Shown here: in pieces, positions 61,517 through 64,000 of the stretch
How the letters are laid out: every line of letters begins with the position of its first letter
Numbering within the stretch: position 1 is the first letter of the stretch
Assembly (NCBI GenBank): GCA_944323885.1
Contig: CALUUD010000001.1
Span: 62,001-126,000 of the forward strand
Direction: 5' to 3'
Length of the DNA stretch: 64,000 bases
From: an uncultured Helicobacteraceae bacterium
GTDB taxonomy: Bacteria > Campylobacterota > Campylobacteria > Campylobacterales > Helicobacteraceae
The notes under the pieces: model-generated
What the model saw: the letters and a program-made list of their open reading frames with translations, nothing else
Database searches by the model: none
Told to the model about the DNA's origin: nothing
Program-made: the position numbers and the translations under genes

Positions 61517-62890
61517 TTAAACTCTTTTTGTTCTTTTTCTGCTTCTAGAATTACGCTTCGGCTTTACGACCTCATCTAAACTATCTTGCAATTCTTTTAT
61601 TTTGCTTTGAGATATTCCATTTAAACTATCACATAAATATGATAAAAGTTTGCAAACAAGCTGAGCATTATCTATTTTTGAACTCAACATAGGATATAAA
61701 TCAAGAGATTCTGATGATATTTTGTATTCCAATATCTTTGATATAAAATCATCCGTATTGTAATTATTCGGTAACTCAAACAATTCCAAAGATGTATTTA
61801 TCTGTTCTTTAATCCTCTTTAAATCTCTAAATTCAAGTGGTGTAACAAGTGTTATTGCAACACCCTTTTTACCAGCTCTTCCAGTCCTTCCAATTCTATG
61901 AACATAACTCTCTGGATTAAGTGGCATATGATAATTAAAGACATGACTAACATCACTTATATCAAGCCCTCTACTTGCAACATCTGTAGCAACTAATATT
62001 TCTACTTTATTTTCTTTAAATGTCTTAATTGCAACTCTTCTTTCTCTTTGCTCCATATCACCATGCAAAGAAACAGCCTTATATCCTTTAGATATAAGAA
62101 AATTGGATAATTTATCAGCTTCTTTTTTCATCCTTGTAAAAATAATACTTTTCTGCGGCGTTGTTGCATCTATTAAACGAGTAATAGCACCATCCCTTTC
62201 ACTCTCATTAATAATATAATATTTTTGATCTATATCTGTATTTGTAATATTAGCAGCTGTTATTTTCACACTTTTTGGGTTGTTAAGAATCTTATTTGCA
62301 AGATTCTTAATTGGTGTTGGCATAGTAGCTGAGAACAACAATGTCTGCCTATCACGAGGAATAAATCTAAAAATCTCCTCAATACTATCTAAAAACCCCA
62401 TATCAAGCATTTCATCACTCTCATCTAAAACAACGATTTTTGGATTAAATTTCTTGATTCTATTGTTCCTTAAATGATCAAGCAATCTTCCTGGTGTTGC
62501 AACCATTACCTGTGGCTTTTTTCCAAGCAGTTCAATTTGTCTTTTTATCGATTGACCACCATAAACACATATAGTTTTTGTTCGGATAAATTTACCAAGT
62601 TTAAAAATTTCATCACTAATCTGTATAGCAAGCTCCCTTGTTGGCGTAATAATTAGTGCTTCAATTTCACTATTATTTTTTAGCATATTTAAAATAGGGA
62701 TTGAAAATGCTGCAGTTTTACCTGTACCTGTTTGTGCTTGTGCTATTAAATCATGTCCCTCTAAAATAAGTGGAATAGAATCTCTTTGAATAGGGCTTGG
62801 GGTGTTGAAACCTAACTCAACAATACCTTTTAAAACTTTTTCTTTAAGATTAAAGTCTAAAAAGCCATTATTTTTATCTGAATGTTTCAT
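61517..62890 (-). CDS. deaD: DEAD-box RNA helicase
   Basis: The 457-residue ATP-dependent RNA helicase shows the Q motif (GFNTPSPIQRDSIP), motif I (AQTGTGKT), Ia (PTRELA), II (DESD, a variant of DEAD), III (SAT) and VI (HRIGRTGRAGK). A lysine/arginine-rich tail follows. It resembles the single Helicobacter DEAD-box protein that works with RNase J. I use the ATG at 62890; an in-frame TTG 13 codons upstream is less likely. It is followed 2 bases later by dapC. Confidence 0.95.
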   Translation of the reverse strand: MKHSDKNNGFLDFNLKEKVLKGIVELGFNTPSPIQRDSIPLILEGHDLIAQAQTGTGKTAAFSIPILNMLKNNSEIEALIITPTRELAIQISDEIFKLGKFIRTKTICVYGGQSIKRQIELLGKKPQVMVATPGRLLDHLRNNRIKKFNPKIVVLDESDEMLDMGFLDSIEEIFRFIPRDRQTLLFSATMPTPIKNLANKILNNPKSVKITAANITNTDIDQKYYIINESERDGAITRLIDATTPQKSIIFTRMKKEADKLSNFLISKGYKAVSLHGDMEQRERRVAIKTFKENKVEILVATDVASRGLDISDVSHVFNYHMPLNPESYVHRIGRTGRAGKKGVAITLVTPLEFRDLKRIKEQINTSLELFELPNNYNTDDFISKILEYKISSESLDLYPMLSSKIDNAQLVCKLLSYLCDSLNGISQSKIKELQDSLDEVVKPKRNSRSRKRTKRV

Positions 62891-63054
62891 AAAATTTATC
62901 AACCTTAATTGTAAATATTTGATAACCAAAATATTAAATATTTGGCAGCAACTATAAACCGCTGATTATAACTAAATGTTGATTTAGTTTAGATATAATT
63001 TAACACTTCTTTAGCAAGGATAACAATAAATATGATAATCAAGGAATAAGTTTT

Positions 63055-63780
63055 ATGGAATTAGCACTATTAAGTCTTTTTGAAAAATTACCATATTCTA
63101 TTTCATTTTTGGCTGGAATCTTAACTTTTTTAAGCCCTTGTGTATTACCCTTGATACCACCATATATGTCATATATCAGCGGGATTTCAATTGAAGAAAT
63201 GCAAACCAAATCTATGAAAAATAAAATAAATATATTCAATAGAGCGTTGTTATTTGTAGCTGGGTTCTCATTAATCTTCATACTAATTGGTATTTCATTT
63301 AATACAATACTTGGAAATATTCTAAGTAATAGCATATTCAATTATATTGCAGGTGGCATTATTATTTTATTTGGAATTCATTTCCTTGGAATTATAAAAT
63401 TTGGTTTTTTATATAAAACAAAAAGAATAAATACTGCAAAATTAGAAAATAATAAGTTTCTAAAATATATATCACCTTTTATACTTGGTATTGGTTTTGC
63501 ATTAGGATGGAGTCCTTGTGTGGGACCTATACTAAGTAGTATTATGGTATTAAGTAGCACAGATAAAGCTAGTGGATTAAGTTTTATGATAGTATATGCA
63601 ACTGGTCTTGCCATTCCATTTTTATTAACTGCACTTGCAATAGAAAAATTCTTTAAAATATTTCACAAAATCAAACAATATGCAAGAGTTATAGAAATCA
63701 TAAGCGGCATACTCCTTATTGCAATAGGTGCAATAATAGCATTTGGGGGATTAGACAAATTAAATGAATTAATAAGCTAG
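63055..63780 (+). CDS. ccdA: CcdA-type thiol/disulfide transporter
   Basis: The 241-residue, six-helix inner-membrane protein passes reducing power to the periplasm for cytochrome c maturation. The two redox cysteines lie in LTFLSPCVLPLIPPY (first helix) and ALGWSPCVGPILSS (fourth helix). A TATAAT box lies at 62994-62999. It fits with the many periplasmic c-type and Tat/Sec redox proteins of the window. pyrC starts 12 bases downstream. Confidence 0.93.
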   Translation: MELALLSLFEKLPYSISFLAGILTFLSPCVLPLIPPYMSYISGISIEEMQTKSMKNKINIFNRALLFVAGFSLIFILIGISFNTILGNILSNSIFNYIAGGIIILFGIHFLGIIKFGFLYKTKRINTAKLENNKFLKYISPFILGIGFALGWSPCVGPILSSIMVLSSTDKASGLSFMIVYATGLAIPFLLTALAIEKFFKIFHKIKQYARVIEIISGILLIAIGAIIAFGGLDKLNELIS

Positions 63781-63792
63781 AAGGTTAGATAA

Positions 63793-64000
63793 ATGATTTT
63801 CAAAAATGCAAAACTATGTGATAAAAGTAAATTTATAGAGTGTGATATACAAATAAGAGATAATATCATTGTAAAAATAGATTCTAAAATAGATGATTAT
63901 GATACAATAATTAATTGTAAAGATAAAATAATAATGCCTAAATTTATTGACTTTAATGTTTATCCAAAAAACAAATCATTATCAAGAAAAAATCTAGAAT
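63793..64000 (+). CDS. pyrC: Dihydroorotase-like protein, 5' end only
   Basis: The window ends after 69 codons. The sequence IFKNAKLCDKSK...IIMPKFIDFNVYPKN has the amidohydrolase N-terminal beta-sandwich pattern (NAxL...D, then MPxFIDxxV). The ccdA-pyrC pair is known from Helicobacter. The usual HxH metal ligands after the FIDxH position are not evident; this reads FIDFNVY, as in inactive PyrC-like proteins. Catalytic status therefore needs the missing part. Confidence 0.7.
   Translation, partial: MIFKNAKLCDKSKFIECDIQIRDNIIVKIDSKIDDYDTIINCKDKIIMPKFIDFNVYPKNKSLSRKNLE

Overview
The window looks like a chromosomal segment of a Helicobacter-like member of the Campylobacterota. The main reasons are a single 8.7-kb gene that encodes RNA polymerase beta and beta' as one fused polypeptide (known from Helicobacter and Wolinella), a very AT-rich sequence (roughly 30% G+C by eye, not computed), and gene neighbourhoods typical of this group (fliQ-murB; mutS2-small membrane protein-murC-dapC; ccdA-pyrC). 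No phage, insertion sequence, integrase or CRISPR array was seen. Nearly all of the sequence is genic and no gap exceeds 300 bases.

Bases 1-19774 (minus strand) form one long macromolecular-synthesis block. It starts at a consensus sigma-70 promoter and runs through tRNA-Thr(UGU), tRNA-Tyr, tRNA-Gly, tRNA-Thr(GGU), tuf, rpmG, tRNA-Trp, secE, nusG, rplK, rplA, rplJ, rplL, rpoBC, rpsL, rpsG, fusA, xth and a truncated polA. Hairpins and long inverted repeats lie between rplA and rplJ (L10 leader), between rplL and rpoBC, and between rpoBC and rpsL. A di-heme cytochrome c peroxidase gene follows at 20-21 kb, divergent from fliQ-murB-phosphatase.

Bases 22800-30740 (plus) are a formate dehydrogenase locus: polyferredoxin, TorD-like chaperone, small Tat-signal subunit, selenocysteine-containing fdhA (in-frame TGA at 26013), fdhB, fdhC and fdhD. 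After a DedA-family gene come flgF-like and flgG, preceded by a sigma-54 promoter, then a cysteine-rich lipoprotein gene and a five-gene tRNA operon (Lys, Glu, Val, Asp, Glu) driven by a perfect sigma-70 promoter.

Bases 33900-43500 carry pncC/cinA-like, ppk2, an operon pflB-pflA-recR-DUF411 with an apparent FNR-type class II promoter, a coupled operon msrQ-kdsB-glutathionylspermidine-synthase-like, and a CNNM/CorC-family gene. Pyruvate formate-lyase makes formate, which the periplasmic formate dehydrogenase could oxidise to feed the quinone pool. This is an unusual pairing for a microaerophile.

Bases 43500-47000 (minus) are the classic ffh-rpsP-khpA-rimM-trmD-rplS operon, divergent from a PerR/Fur-family regulator. 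Bases 47600-56255 (minus) hold a seven-gene type IV pilus/type II secretion-like machine in MSHA/Cts order: PilM-PilN fusion, PilO-like, PilP-like, secretin, SH3/repeat protein, ATPase, platform protein. It probably serves DNA uptake, and the MshM/CtsP-type ATPase expected after the secretin is absent. Bases 56500-62890 (minus) are deaD-dapC-murC-small membrane protein-mutS2. The window closes with ccdA and a truncated pyrC on the plus strand.

The most novel-looking items are the cysteine-rich lipoprotein with a symmetric CX3C pattern, the FNR-like pfl promoter, a palindrome shared by the ccp and ffh/perR control regions, and the reduced MSHA-type operon with an MshEN-type c-di-GMP-binding motif in its ATPase.
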